Shown here: positions 15,001 to 30,000 of the stretch, piece by piece | Layout: each line of letters begins with the position of its first letter | How positions within the stretch are numbered: the stretch's first letter is position 1 | From: Sinonovacula constricta | Lineage: Eukaryota; Mollusca; Bivalvia; Cardiida; Solecurtidae | NCBI GenBank assembly: GCA_007844125.1 | Contig: CM017568.1 | Coordinates: 4,365,882-4,429,881, forward strand | Direction: 5' to 3' | DNA: 64,000 nucleotides | The notes under the pieces: model-generated | Databases searched by the model: none | What the model saw: only the letters and a program-made list of their open reading frames with translations | What the model was told of the DNA's origin: nothing | Program-made: the position numbers and the translations under genes

Positions 15001-18000
15001 TATCCAGCACATAAACATACACCAACCAAATGGTGTTTCCAGCAAGTGAATAGACACCAACCTAATGGTGTTTCCAACAAGTAATCATTAACTAACCTAA
15101 TGGTGTTTCCAGCAAGTGAACATACACCAACCTAATGGTGTTTTCAGCAAGTGAACATTTACCAACTTAATGGTGTTTCCAGCAAGTGAACACACACCAA
15201 CCTCATGATGTTTCCAGCAAATAAAGGGTTAAAGCTGTAAGAAACAAAAACAAAAAAAGGAATTTCAAGTCACCGTTGTCTCCCATGTACATAATGTCTC
15301 CCACTGTGCAGTCATTGACAGCGCAGCCACAGTCACAGTAGTATGTCACCTTCACACCATTAAGCTTCCCTTCGTCAGTAAATCCAACCTAAAAAATAAA
15401 GCCAACATCATCAGCAGGAAAAACAACATAATCTCAACTTGAAAAATATGATTAAATCAATGCCGTATCATTTTGATCTTCCCCATTAACAACATCACAC
15501 ACATTTACGGGAATATACTTTACTGGCAACACCATGACCAACATCAGCTTATCCATGTTTTGAGACTTTTCTATCTTTGTCTGTGAGACTCTGTGATCTA
15601 AAGGTCAAGATGTTAGACTCAGGATACAAGTGCTGTATGTTAAAACCCAGGACAAAATACAATATGTTAGTCTTTGGGCAAGAGTACTTTATTTCACAAT
15701 CATTAAGGTATTATTACTGCCTGTGGGCCATCTAGAGGGTTCAATATATGTTGAATGAACGTGTAGCCTAAACAAAACTCGAACTCATCAGGTAGTTCCA
15801 TCCTTAATATGATCATTCCAATGAGTCTGATGGAACGACATTTAAAGAATTGCAACTTTTTGTTTGCCAGAAGAAAGAAAAAAATCTTAAACAAGCATTA
15901 GTATAATTTATAGAATTATTTTGCCCTACAAACTTTCATTTATTGATTTACATTTCACAGTTTGTTAGATATACAACTGTTAATGCATGTTCAATAGAGA
16001 GAACACCACCATTTGTCTTTGCTGTTGTGATAATCTCACAGACTCCATCATGTATATTTACTTGGAGTATTCCTTTCATGCAAGCACATCTGAGAAATGA
16101 TTCCTGATTTCTCTGAGGTGTCCTCAGTATCCCCAATCCCAATGCTTGTATCCCAATCAACTTAAACAAAGGTTTTACCAAAAACCAGCATCAGCACATT
16201 TTTAACCTAAAGCTTAAAGCTACTATGAGTATCACTACCATCATCACTATGACCAACATCACTTTTGCCCTCACTTTTACCTACTATCAATATCACCAAC
16301 ATTATCACTATCACCATCACAACCATTACCACTATCATCACTTTCAGTAAAACAGATTTCCCCTCTTCTTTTTCCCTTCTTCGCCTCATTATTATCATCA
16401 TTTTTATTGCCTTCTCAAAAACATTTTCAATTTATGATTTGACAGGAACAAGCCTGGATTTAGAGATGACACTGCCTCACCTGATATTCAGCCATATAAG
16501 GAAACCTCTTGCCCACATTCTTCATGTTTGTGTGAAAGTTCATGTTTAGACGAACTGGTCTGAAATAGAGTGCAGAAAACACAGTTATCAAGTTGCTCAA
16601 CAGTAATCCTGTTTAACTGTTCAAGAGTAAATTTATTAAGATAAATTGTATGAATGTAAATATAAACATGAGGGCCATGATGGCCCTTTATCGCTCATCT
16701 GAGGACACAGGCTTTTAGTAGGCTCATATCTGGCTTCAAGTAATTAAGAGTAATTTACTTTTTTAATCTTTGGTGAAGATTGGACCATAAGTGTGACCAC
16801 TGGGCAGATAACATTTTCTAGAATTTTACCATGTGACCTACTTCAAAACATATGTAAGATTTTACATTACTGGCAAACATTCTGACCAAGCTTGGTGAAG
16901 ATTGGGCCAACAATGTGACCTCTAAGTGTTTTCACAAGGCTTTTCTAAAATTTGACCTAGTGACCTAGATGTTGACCCCAAGTGACTGTGTTACAAACTC
17001 ACCCAAAATTTCTTGCAGGCAAACGTTGTGGACATCTTTAATGAAGATTGGGCTAAAAATGGGGTCTCTAGTGTGTTCACAAGCTTTTTCTAAGATGTGA
17101 CCTGGTGAACTACTTTTGACCCCACTGGAGCCGGTTACAAACTCATTAATGATTTCATGCGACAAACATTCTGATCAAGTTTGGTAAAGACTGGGCTTTA
17201 AATGTTGTCTCTAGTGTGTTTTTCCTAAAATTTGACCTTTTGTCCTAGTTTTTGACCCCAGGTGACCCAATAATGAACTTATCCGAGATTTCATGCAGAC
17301 AAATATTCTAACCAAGTTTGATGAAGACTGGATAACAACTGCAGCCTCTAGCGTATTCACAAGCTAAATTGAAGGGGTATCAGAAAAGCTCACATTGAGC
17401 GCATTGTGCTCAGGTGAGCTGAAAAAAACATATAATGTTAGCAACATAATCCTCACTAATTCATATTTTTGTCTGAAATTTTTGTCCACAGTTTTTAGTG
17501 AAATTTTAATTTAAAACAAATGTCAAATTTTGGGCATTGCTGAGACAAGCCAATCAACATATAATTAACATGTCACCAACTGTGAAGTGAAATGGAGAGT
17601 ACTAACTTAGCTGGGACTGACTAATCAGCAAAACAGTGACCAGAGTTGGGCTTTATTAACTGACAGACAATGAGGTGCAACCTGGGATATTGACCATTCA
17701 CTATCGATAAGGCCACAAGGTAGTAGGGACCAAGTGGGTCATTAGATTGGCAAGGGTCAGAAAACACTGCTTTTTAGTGGATATTTTTTTATAATATTTT
17801 TCAGGATATTCCTTGACTATTTAAACATACTTCTTCATTTTTACCAAGTACTGGAATACCGGTAGTGATTTTAATACTTGAGTATAATACTTAACTGAGT
17901 ACCTGAGTACTCACAGACATCCCAACATATTATATATCCTCTCCACTACTTGAGGTGTGAATTGAATATTTTAGTATGCATAAAATAGAATAAGGACTTA

Positions 18001-21000
18001 TGCAGGAAAACACACAAGAATGTTCACACAGCCTTGTCAGTGTTATTTTTTTCAGCAGATAATCATACCCTTAAAGCTGCTAGGTAAGAAGCAACAAAAA
18101 CATTATTTTCAACATACTCTGCCCCTGAGTGTGGGCAGGCATTTTCTCAACTCAATATATTCTTTTTCTTCATATCTGTCAATATTTATTAAGTCCTTTG
18201 TATTTTGTTTGTTTTAAAATTAAAGTTGAAACTAAATGAAACCTTATCACATGACAGTTCTCCTCCTACCAAACTCATGTTGTGTAGAAGACAATGTAAT
18301 TTTTGTTATTTAACTGGAATTGCTCGGTTAATAATGCCCTAGTTCCAGTGACATTGAGTTACCTGTTGAGGTTATCTGCTGCTAGGGCACACGCAGATGT
18401 GATGGCAAAGTTACGGGATATCTTTGCTCCATACGCACCACCTAGTCTCTTTACCTCAACATCAATACTGAAAACAAAACAACAACAATGGTTTGAGTTT
18501 GATGTACCCTATCATTTTTTTATGAAATAAACAGTTAATTGTTTTGCACTGTTTGTCTGAAGCTAAGGATGCCTCATAATTTCATTGTTCACTCCATTAA
18601 ACCAGAGCTTGCAGCAGTGGCTTAAAAGAGCACTGACATAAAGCTATAAACAAAAACATTCAATCCTTAAAACTGTATATTGATCTCAGCACAAGTCTGT
18701 TTTGTATGAACTGAGAAACTGTTGATGGAATGTTTTATAAAAATATGTTTAAAATTGCTTTTCATGTTAAAAATTACACAAAATGGAACATTTTGCTAAA
18801 AACTACATTTATATAGATTTAGATAAACTATTATCCTAAAAATAATGTTTTATGTTAAAATAGTCTCCATATGCAAAAGAAATGAATGATAAAGAAAAAA
18901 AAAGGAAAAAAAGAAATTCACTTCCAAAAACAATATTCTGTGAACTGGAAGCAATAATATTTATCTGCCAATAAGAACAATAGAGCATTTTCACCTGGAA
19001 AAGATTTTCTTAAGGAAAACCTCTAAATGGTTAACAGTCTTTTTAGAATATTTGTATAATATAATAAAATCATGTCTGACAATCTACAGTGAGAAACAGG
19101 ACACGCTGGAACAAGAGATCAGCCAGTCTCTTGACACTGGAAATGCTTTTTCATCTTTTTATAATTTAAAGAAATGTATATCTCCATTTAGTTTGGTATT
19201 TTCATATCCTTTTTTCATATCCTTTTTACAAGAAATTTTGTAAAAAATAAATCAGTTTGCTTAATTTTAATCAAAATGCCCATGCACTTTTTATTAATTC
19301 TTATCTTATTACACAAATATGATCTAATGCACAATGCAACCTGAAAAGTTTTCAATGATTAAAAATGGAAAAAAATCACAATATTTCTACAGTCAATATG
19401 TACCCAGACAGGAGATAAAACACTGCAATAATCATAATATTTCAACAGTCAATATGTACCCAGACAGGAGATAAAACACTGCAATAATCATAATATTTCT
19501 ACAGTCAATATGTAGCCAGACAGGAGATAAAACACTGCAATAATCATAATATTTCTACAGTCAATATGTAGCCAGACAGGAGATAAAACACTGCAATTTG
19601 AAAACACAAAAAAAGGAAATGACCTGGAGCAAGGCTTGTTTAGCACCTGGGCAATGGACTTCTGGGCGTAATCTATCCACTGGCATGATGCCTGGACCTT
19701 CATGCCATCATCCGTAGGGTAGCAGATGCTAATCTGTGTTTCCATGGAAAAGTGATACTGTGTCCCACAATGCACCTTGCCTGACAGGACGTGGGCAGAG
19801 GCTTTAATGGCCGCTGAGGTAGATAAGAAATGGTTTGAATTTGTTACTATGGTGACTTCATGCACTATTCATAGGTAAACATGGCCCAACAGTATCAACT
19901 GCCATATTGTCAGCCTCTCATAGGTCCATGTTTTAAAGAACTACTGACATATGCCTCCCAAAAGAAAAGAGATTTTCTCACTATTATAAATCTTACTATC
20001 AGGTTTCAATTAAATCTAACTAACTACTGACTTATGGTTCCAGAAAGGAAAGTTTGATAAAAATCAATGGTATTATAAATCAAAGAGCAATAACTCCATT
20101 TACAGATGGTAACATGTAACAACATTTAATCTTCATTGCTATTGCATTAATCCAACAAAGTGCTGTAGACTCATGGCCCAAGATAGGAAAGTGTGACAGA
20201 TGAATGGCAAAATTAAATTATTCTACCTTTAGCTAGAGATAATAAACAATAATTTATTTACTCATCTTGAAATTCTTTATCAAACTTCACCAATCAGTGG
20301 CATGTGAACAGTCTCAAACTGAAATTTAGGACTTCAACACTTCTGAGCCTTGCAGAATTATAAACAAAGAGGTCAGTCTTACCCTCAGCATCTCCAACTT
20401 TAATGTCATCTGCTTGTTTAGGGAGGATCATGCCCTGTTTCACGGCATCTTCAATTGTAAGGACAGGAGGTTTCACGTCTGTGTAGTCTACATGTACTGC
20501 ATGTGCTGCTGACAAAGCAGTCTCCTCATTCTCTGTAGAGTTAGAAAATATAAATACCTACATCAACCACATGACCCAGTGTTAGTGCATGGGAAGCAGC
20601 CTTGACACAATTTAGCATAAAAAGATTACATGATTAAAAACAATAATTTGAATAAATAAAAAAATCTTTATTTTTTGTCAGTCTAAGGCATGTAGCAACT
20701 TCAAAATAGCTACCATCAGCTTAGAAAATCTTATTGTTATAAGGTACATGTATGGGCAATATTTTGTGATATTTTGGTAACCCATATATCAATTTAAATC
20801 TATAGTAGTGTGGTACGATTATGAAACACTTCAGTGTATTTGGGTTTTAATGAGTTTCAAATTTCAGAATTTCAAATAAACATTTGTAAATATACATAAA
20901 AACTAAAAGTATCATTTAAATATCGTACCAAACCAAAGTGTCTCTGTTCAAACATTTAAACCAACTGCCTATGTTGGTCATGTATGGGTTGCTGGCTTTA

Positions 21001-24000
21001 TCATTTATGTGGACCTGAATGGTTACATAACTCAAGTAACTTATGTTACCTAATACGTAAGTGGACATGCCAAAAAACAAACAACATATCATAACAACAC
21101 AAAATCAGAGGATCTCTAAAATTTGACTGAACTGTGAATAATTACTTTTTATTTTAACTATTGAGAATTTGACATTACATATCTAGATTTATAATGTTTT
21201 CCAAATAAATCCTCCTACTAACTACTTTGTGATGCTGTGTTGTTAGGTGCAGAAAGTAAACACAGCATGATTCCTATATGTCCTAGAGTTTTGCTGGACA
21301 CCAAAAAAATGAATCCGACCAACCATGACCAAGTTCCTTAAACTTTACTGATTTTTGGTGAAAGGCAAAATGTACCTGCAATGACGATGGCCACTGCTTG
21401 TCCTGCATACAGCACCTGACCACTGCACAGTAGTTCCTCTGGGGCATAAGGTGCTGGCATAGCATTGTTCACCCCGGGGATGTCTTTGGCCAATAGAACC
21501 TTGACTACACCATTCATGGCCTTTTGATAAACAATGAAAAACATATTTAAACCACTGGGAATTAAATCTTGTTGCACCAGCTTTTTGCTTCAAATAAAGC
21601 TGTAGCATATCGCTACCTTGCAGCCATTATTGCGTCTTATGTGTTGACCAACATCTCACCTTTGTTACAGCATTTACATGTGACTGAATGGTTTTTAGAA
21701 CAGTTTGGGTAGGAACGTTAAAGGTGTCAAAGCTGGACTACTTTCTTTGAAGCTGGGTATGACTTGTGTGAATAAATGACATAATATTTAATACATAATA
21801 TTATATAATAATAACCACCACTGTTTCATGGTAAGCACACCCGGTTAATTTTTTAACGTACAAGGCTATCACTTAAAGAATTACTGTGTGCTTTATAACT
21901 CTGTTAATTCTTAAAGCACCTAGCATTTAAATAAGTAGACAAGGTTAAAGGTGGGGGGTGGGGTACTTAAAGTAATTATCAATGCCTTTAAAATATTTGA
22001 ATATTTATTATTTTCCCCAGTATTATGGATACGACAACTTATATCATTCCTCAACCAGTTGTGTACAATAAATAAACAACCAACTATCAAGGCTTAAAAC
22101 CTACATTAATTGATTACTTTTCATAGTTGTAAGTGTACCGAAGATAAACCAACAATTAAAAAAGTTTTAAAAACATGCTCATTGGATATTTTCATCAGAT
22201 GCATGTTTAAGATATTTTACTTACAATATTTTCTACTGACAACACTGTCGTACGCAAGGAAAACTCATATACAGTAGGGTAAAAATCTGAAATTTACAGA
22301 GACTAAATGTTATAATATACTGGAAGAAATAACGACTAAGTCTGCAATGACTTGGTACATCTGGGATTCGACTGGACAATGATCTGGATTTACATTTTAT
22401 GCATAGGTCTTAAACATTTGTACTTAGCTGATAAAACTGTGATATTTACATGATGTTATCGATAAGTTTTTTAAATATCACAAACAGAAATCCAAAGATA
22501 TTATTACTTTACCATTGCAGCAGATGTGTCAATATTTGCAATTTTGGCATTTCCAACTGTTGTCATGGCGACAGCTGCAAACAGTTCACCAGGGCATGTT
22601 GGGATATCATTGATGTAGACTGCTTCACCAGTCACCTACAAAATAAAACAAGTGTACTTCATTAGATTGAACATTCAAGACAACATGAGTCTTTTACAAG
22701 TGTAACCCTGTCAATTCCTGTAAGTTGGGCATATATTTACCCTTTTATACCTTTGCTCCAGATTTTAAACCCTGCAAAAATAGGAATAGTAAATGTAAAC
22801 TTCTTAATAAGACAGGCAAGATAAATTTAAAACAAACATAAAAGCTGTTATTTTGCCAGAGAAATAATCAGTGCTCGGCAAGTTCAGCTGTATATTATTG
22901 TCAAAACATCAGAGCTGTCATAATGAATAAGCCATTTCTTGTTGTCATATCTAACCCTGTTGCATTCTGTTTCTTGGGCTTACACCTTCCCTCCAGTTTT
23001 GCCCAATGCACAACGACATGAAGTTAAAAAGTACAGAAATACAGTATTAAAAAAATGGAAGAGTTTACCTGTGCGGCCCCTTCTGCCTTAAGCAGGGGTT
23101 CAGTTAAGGGCCACTCCTGTTTTTGGGTGTCATACGTCTGTACACCGGATGATAGGGGACGTTCTAGAGGGTAGGCCCCGCTACGATATTTTGGTGTAAC
23201 AGTGTCACCAAGCACCGAAAGAATAAACTGAAAATAGGAGAAAATGTGATACTTCTTTGAACAATCAAAATGGTGAGTGTGTGTTACGTGTTGGTTTGTT
23301 TATGTCTGTATTAGGATGTTTGTTTAGGAAATAAATTTTGGTTTTGTGCAATATATCGGAGAAAGTTGCATGGGCAGTAATCTTATCACAAACAGCCATA
23401 GACTGAGTGATTAATAACAAGCATCTGAACAATACACTGTGCATTATAATGTGATAAACAATACACTGTGCATTATAATGTGATAAACAATACACTGTGT
23501 ATTATAATGTGATAAACAATACACTGTGCATTATCATGTGATAAACAATACACTGTGCATTATGTGATTAAAAATACACTGTGCATTATCATGTGATAAA
23601 CAATACACTGTTCATTATAATGTGATAAGCAATACACTGTTCATTATAATGTGATAAACAATACACTGTTTATTATCATGTGATAAACAATACACTGTGC
23701 ATTATAATGTGATAAACAATATACTGTGCATTAAATTGTGATAAACAATACACTGTGCATTATAATGTGATAGACAATACACTGTGCAGTATAATGTGAT
23801 AAACAATACACTGTGCATTATAATGTGATAACAATGTGATGAACCACAAAAAATAATGGATTAAAATCTTACATGTGATCACCATATTGCACGTGGACAT
23901 GCTGTTCTTCAAACAACTTGTCATTCAGAGAATCAGAAGCACTATAATCATTTTTAACCATTCTTTGCCATTTCCTGCTCATCAAATATGTCACCAAATG

Positions 24001-27000
24001 GCTCTTGTGGAAATGAATATTGTGTTTTGTGTAAATATTTATCATCAAGTTCACATTGTTGAGGTCAAAAGTAAGACAATCATTTAAATAAAAACTGCTG
24101 TTAAAGATAATATTTATACCTCAGTAACTGCTTTGCCACAGTAACTGTAATCATGTCAGATCAAGAAGTTACATTCTTTTAAATGGTTTGCAAGAAATAC
24201 TAAAAAAAGATTGTATATAACAAACAATTAACAACTAAATTACAATTAAGAGTACCAGGACGTGCCGAAATTATGCACAACAAGCATTGGTATGTAAAAG
24301 TCTTGTTTAGTAAATTAAATTGAATTAACAAATAGTAGGTGACAATTACAGCAGACAAAATATATATAAAAAAATCTTGGAATCAACATCCAACAACAAC
24401 ATCCAAAACAAAGCATAAGGCATGTGCTTTAAACAAGAAGATGAATATGCCGGGTACTACAGTGGCTGCTACTTTGCTTTGTACCTTGTTGTCTGCTTCA
24501 TCTTTTTGTTATTGCAAACTCGATTCTTGTCTTGAAGCAAGACATTAGCAAACAGATGCAAATTCGGTCACTCCAAGTGACATTATTAACATCCTTATAA
24601 TTACAAGCAGCACTGCTAACCTCGGCAGAGTATATTGTTACTTTAGAAAAATATTCCTCCAAACACCTATAAATTCCTGTTGTTGTTTGCTGTATTAATG
24701 CCCATGAAACAAATGTTACTCTATAAGAGGCCAAGAGCAGCACCAATAAACAGAACAAAGAGACGAATGTACTTTACAATGCAGTAGTAAATTGAAATCA
24801 AAGTCCCAATACTGGTAGCTTTGTAATAGCACTGACAAAATAGGCAGTAGATATATTAAAAGGCCATAATTCAGTTATAATCAAGTTAAAAAAAAGGTGG
24901 CAGCCTGGAAATAACACAGATGAACAAACAGATCAACCAACTGACAGATGGCCAAACCAAAAAAGTGGAAATGACCCCAATATAGCCCCAATATACTTAC
25001 ATATCTGTAGGTATAACAATATGAAGTGCAGATTTAAGGGTTCTAGGCACCATGTACAAATACTAAAGTGTACTGGAAGCTTACCCGTGTGAAGAGTGTA
25101 ACAGCCAGGCTTTGCCGGTACTGCACACTGCCTCCAAGAATATCAGGTGCAGGCTTGACTTCTCCTACTAGGATTTTGACAGCATCTGAATAATGCAGAC
25201 AAGATATAAGAAATGGTTTAGCTATTTGTATGAAATTTATTTATTTATTTATTAGGTTTATCGTCCCACCAACAGTATTTCAGCTATCTGGAGACTGTGT
25301 CCACTTGAAGCAGATATAGTGCTGCCTTCAATGTGTATAGCATGCCGTGAACACCTGGCATGATACCACACCCAGTCACATTATCCTGACACTGGGCCAA
25401 TCAGTCGTGGAACTACCCTTATATTTGCTTGAGCCTTAGCAAGGGAGCTATACCACTACCATTTTAAATGACTTCGGTATGTCGCGGCCCGGGAATCGAA
25501 CCCGAGGCCTCCCATACCTGGAGCCGACGCTCTACCGATTGTGCTACCAGGTCAGGTTTATATGAAATGTAACTCCCCATTCCCATAATTTGTTTCTATT
25601 TATACACAGGTTTTCATAATTTGACAGTTTCTATTCAAATCTAGGCTTTCATAATTTGACAGTTTCTATTTATACATTGGCTTTCATAATTTGACAGTTT
25701 CTATTTATACATTGGCTTTCACAATTTGACAGTTTCTATTTATACATTGGCTTTCATAATTTGACAGTTTCTATTTATACATTGGCTTTCATAATTTGAC
25801 AGTTTCTATTTATACATTGGCTTTCATAATTTGACAGTTTCTATTTATACATTGGCTTTCACAATTTGACAGTTTCTATTTATACATTGGCTTTCATAAT
25901 TTGACAGGTTCTATTTATACATAGGGCTTTCACAATTTGACAGTTTCTATTTATACTTAGGTTTTCCAAATTTGACTGCCTTATCACATGGGGATTGAGA
26001 CACACTTGGACGACAAGAACTTATATGGGGAGGTTGCAGCTGACCTGGAATGCACCAATGGTTCAACCAAGACGTTTGTCAAAATGTTATCTGTTAACCA
26101 TGAAATCTGATGCTTACTCAAGGGCGACAAAATGATCAAATTATTTTTCAATTGCACATTATTTGTTTTGCTGCAAAAAAGAATAGTCAGCTATGAGCAA
26201 GTCATCTTGGAAACATAATTTGCTGAATTTTAAAGTAAAAGGGTTTTAGGGATTGTCAATATTTTTTTATGCAACCTTTAAATGTGTCTTTAAAAGGAAA
26301 TATATACTGAGATAATGGAACTACTTTCTTTAAGGTAGTTCTGTTCAACACAGAGTGTTTGACTTGCTTTAAAAAATTTTTTGGAAAAGGTATTCTTCTT
26401 TTTTTTTACTGTTTGTGTTATTTTGGGATTAAATAATGCACATGGCTTCAAGAAACATACAGTGTGACTTGTTTGTATCTTTGACCATATTTTATTGTTT
26501 TGCTCTTAAAATAAAAATTCTAACAATCTTAACAAACAAAGTCAACACAGCAAAATTGTTGCTAGATTACCTGACAGCACATCTTTGGTGATTGTCTTGT
26601 TTATCAAAAATGTTTCTGTAGCTGTGGCATGGATCTACAAACCAAATCAAGGATTTAGCAATAGAAAATTCTGCAACTGAAGAAGATAAAACTTAAAATT
26701 AATAGCTTCATATAACAATTTAGAAACTAATTATTTTGCATAAAAGATAAAACAATTTTTTATTCCTCACAACATTTATGCTTTCTGGTTAAGTTGATAA
26801 TAAAAGCATAAATCAGTGTAAAATTAACAACCATTATCACTACTTGTATCAATATTTTGTTATAAATTTCACAACCACCAACTCAAACATCAATACAAAA
26901 CTATTACACAACAACTAAAACACTAAAACTGCCACTATAACCACATCTGGAAGATCATGATCCAAGAAAATAATCAGGTTAAAAATTGACACATCTAAAT

Positions 27001-30000
27001 TATTTTTTATAAAAGTACAACATAAAACTATGATCTTACAAAATCTGGACCAATGCCAGCATAGACCAAACAAGGCTGCCCTTCAATAGTGAACACGCCT
27101 TTGTTGTTGTTAACAGCCATCAGAAAGCCAGCACTCACATATGCATGACAGTTCTGAAAATAAAAAGAAAACATAAATAATTATTTTATCAAAACGAGAC
27201 ATCAAACTCAAATATTAAGATACATTCCACACTAAATTAAGCAAGCAGACAAGCCAAACATGCAACTATACATAAAAACACACATATGCATTGAAAGATT
27301 TATACTGTTAATCTGTGTGTTTTAATGTGTGTGTGTGTGTGTGTACACACTTATATCCAAATGCTTCAAACATAATTATGTGTGCATGAATAAACAGAGA
27401 AACTTGTAAATGCAAGCTTACCCACAGCTTATTTATAAAACAGCACAAACATATAACCAATGTAAATCATGATACCAACACATCATAGATATACACAACC
27501 ACACCAAAATAAAATCAGCATTAACAATCACACTCACACATAACCAACATACACAGCCACATTAAAACCTGAATACAAGCAAAGGCACACGCATACAGAG
27601 TAAAAACTATTAAACACCCACAAAACAAAAATACACAGATAATTTGTTATGGTCATCACTGCAGATTTTTTAGAACTTCAAAGATCTTAGTAAGTCCTTA
27701 CATTAATTCTCATGCCATTTTATGCTTTTGCACAATGTCTATAATCTATGTAGATTGGTTTAGTCTTGGATCTTTAATCAGATGAAGACTGGTTTAGTCT
27801 AGGATCTATAATCAGATGTAGACTGGTTTAGTCTAGGATATATAATCTGATGTAGGCTGATTTAGCCTAGGATCTATAATCAGACACAAACTGGTTTAGT
27901 CTAAGATCTATGGTCAGATGTAGACAGGTTAAGTCTAGGTTCTATAATCAGATGTAGACTGGTTTAGTCTAGGATATATAATCTGATGTAGGCTGATTTA
28001 GCCTTGGATCTATAATCAGATGTAGACAGGTTTAGCCTAGGATCTATAATCTGATGTAGACTGTTTTAGCCTAGGATCTATAATCAGATGCAGACTGGTT
28101 TAGTCTAGGATCTATAATCAGATGAAGACCGGTTTAGTCTAGGATCTATAATCATATGTAGACTGGTTTAGTCTAGGATATATAATCTGATGTAGGCTGA
28201 TTTAGCCTTGGATCTATAATCAGATGTAGAATGGTTTAGCCTTGGATCTATAATCAGATGTAGAATGGTTTAGCCTTGGATCTATAATCAGATGTAGAAT
28301 GGTTTAGCCTTGGATCTATAATCAGATGTAGAATGGTTTAGCCTTGGATCTATAATCAGATGTAGAATGGTTTAGCCTTGGATCTATAATCAGATGTAGA
28401 ATGGTTTAGCCTTGGATCTATAATCAGATGTAGAATGGTTTAGCCTTGGATCTATAATCAGATGTAGAATGGTTTAGCCTTGGATTTATAATCAGATACA
28501 GATTGGTTTAGTCTCTAAGATCTATAATCCACGCATATTAGTTTAGTCTAGGATCTATAATCTGATGTAGACTGGTTTAGTCTAGGACCTTTAATCAGAT
28601 GTAGACAGGTTTAGCCTTGGAGCTATGATCAGATGTACACAGGTTTAGCCTAGGATCTATAATCTGATGTAGACAGGTTTAGCCTAGGATCTATAATCTG
28701 ATGTAGACAGGTTTAGCCTAGGATCTATAATCAGATGTAGACAGGTTTAGCCTAGGATCTATAATCAGATGTAAGCTGATTTAGCCTTGGATCTATAATC
28801 AGATGTAGACAGGTTTAGCCTTGGATCTATAATGTGATGTAGACTAGTTTAGGCTAGGATCTATAATCAGATGCAGACTGGTTTAGTCTTGGATCTATAA
28901 TCAGATGTAAGCTGATTTAGCCTTGGATCTATAATCAGATGTAGACAGGTTTAGCCTTGGATCTATAATGTGATGTAGACTAGTTTAGGCTAGGATCTAT
29001 AATCAGATGTAGACTGGTGTAGCCTTGGATCTATAATCAGATGTAGACTGGTTTAGCCTAGGATCTATTATCTGATTTAGACTGGTTTACCATTGGATCT
29101 GTTATCGGATGTAGACTGGTTTAGCCTTGGATCTATAATCAGATGTAAGCTGATTTAGCCTTGGATCTATAATCAGATGTAGACAGGTTTAGCCTTGGAT
29201 CTATAATGTGATGTAGACTAGTTTAGGCTAGGATCTATAATCAGATGTAGACTGGAGTAGCCTTGGATCTATAATCAGATGTAGACTGGTTTAGCCTAGG
29301 ATCCATTATCTGATTTAGACTGGTTTACCATTGGATCTGTTATCAGATGTAGACTGGTTTAGCCTTGGATCTATAATGTGATGTAGACTGGTTTAGGCTA
29401 GGATCTATAATCAGATGTAGATAGGTTTAGCCTTGGACCTATAATGTGATGTAGACTGGTTTAGGCTAGGATCTATAATCAGATGCAGACTGGTTCAGCC
29501 TAGGATCTATTATCTGATTTAGACTGGTTTAGCCATGGATCTGTTATCTGATTTAGACTGGTTTAGTCTAGGATCTATAATCTGATGTAGACTGGCTTAG
29601 CCTAGGATCTATACAATCGGAACTCCTCGGATAATTCACAAATCATCTCTCGGATGTATGTAGGTAGTCAGATTACCTAGGCCATTTCCCTAAATGGTAC
29701 TTCTTTTGTGACAGACGTCAAAACAAAGATGGCAGCTCAGATGACAGCTCACTATAGTAAGATGCCTGTAAAACTTCACTTTGTGGCTGCTTCAAATTTA
29801 AATCATCCAAGTTTAATTTACCTGACACAGCTGTCAAACGACGCCATTGTTTATGTTTTGTGCGAACTACATTTCAAGCATCTTCTTCCGACTTCCGGCG
29901 AACAAAACGATCGTGATTTGAGCACGTATCATTGCACCATATACATCCGAGGGATGATTGTCCCGAGGACGGAATTACCTGAGGAGTTCCGATTGGGATC

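Noticed and set aside
25488..25560. Functional tRNA gene on the minus strand
   Set aside because: A and B boxes and a T-arm are present, but the acceptor ends do not pair, and the segment is the head of a SINE with tail and target duplication.
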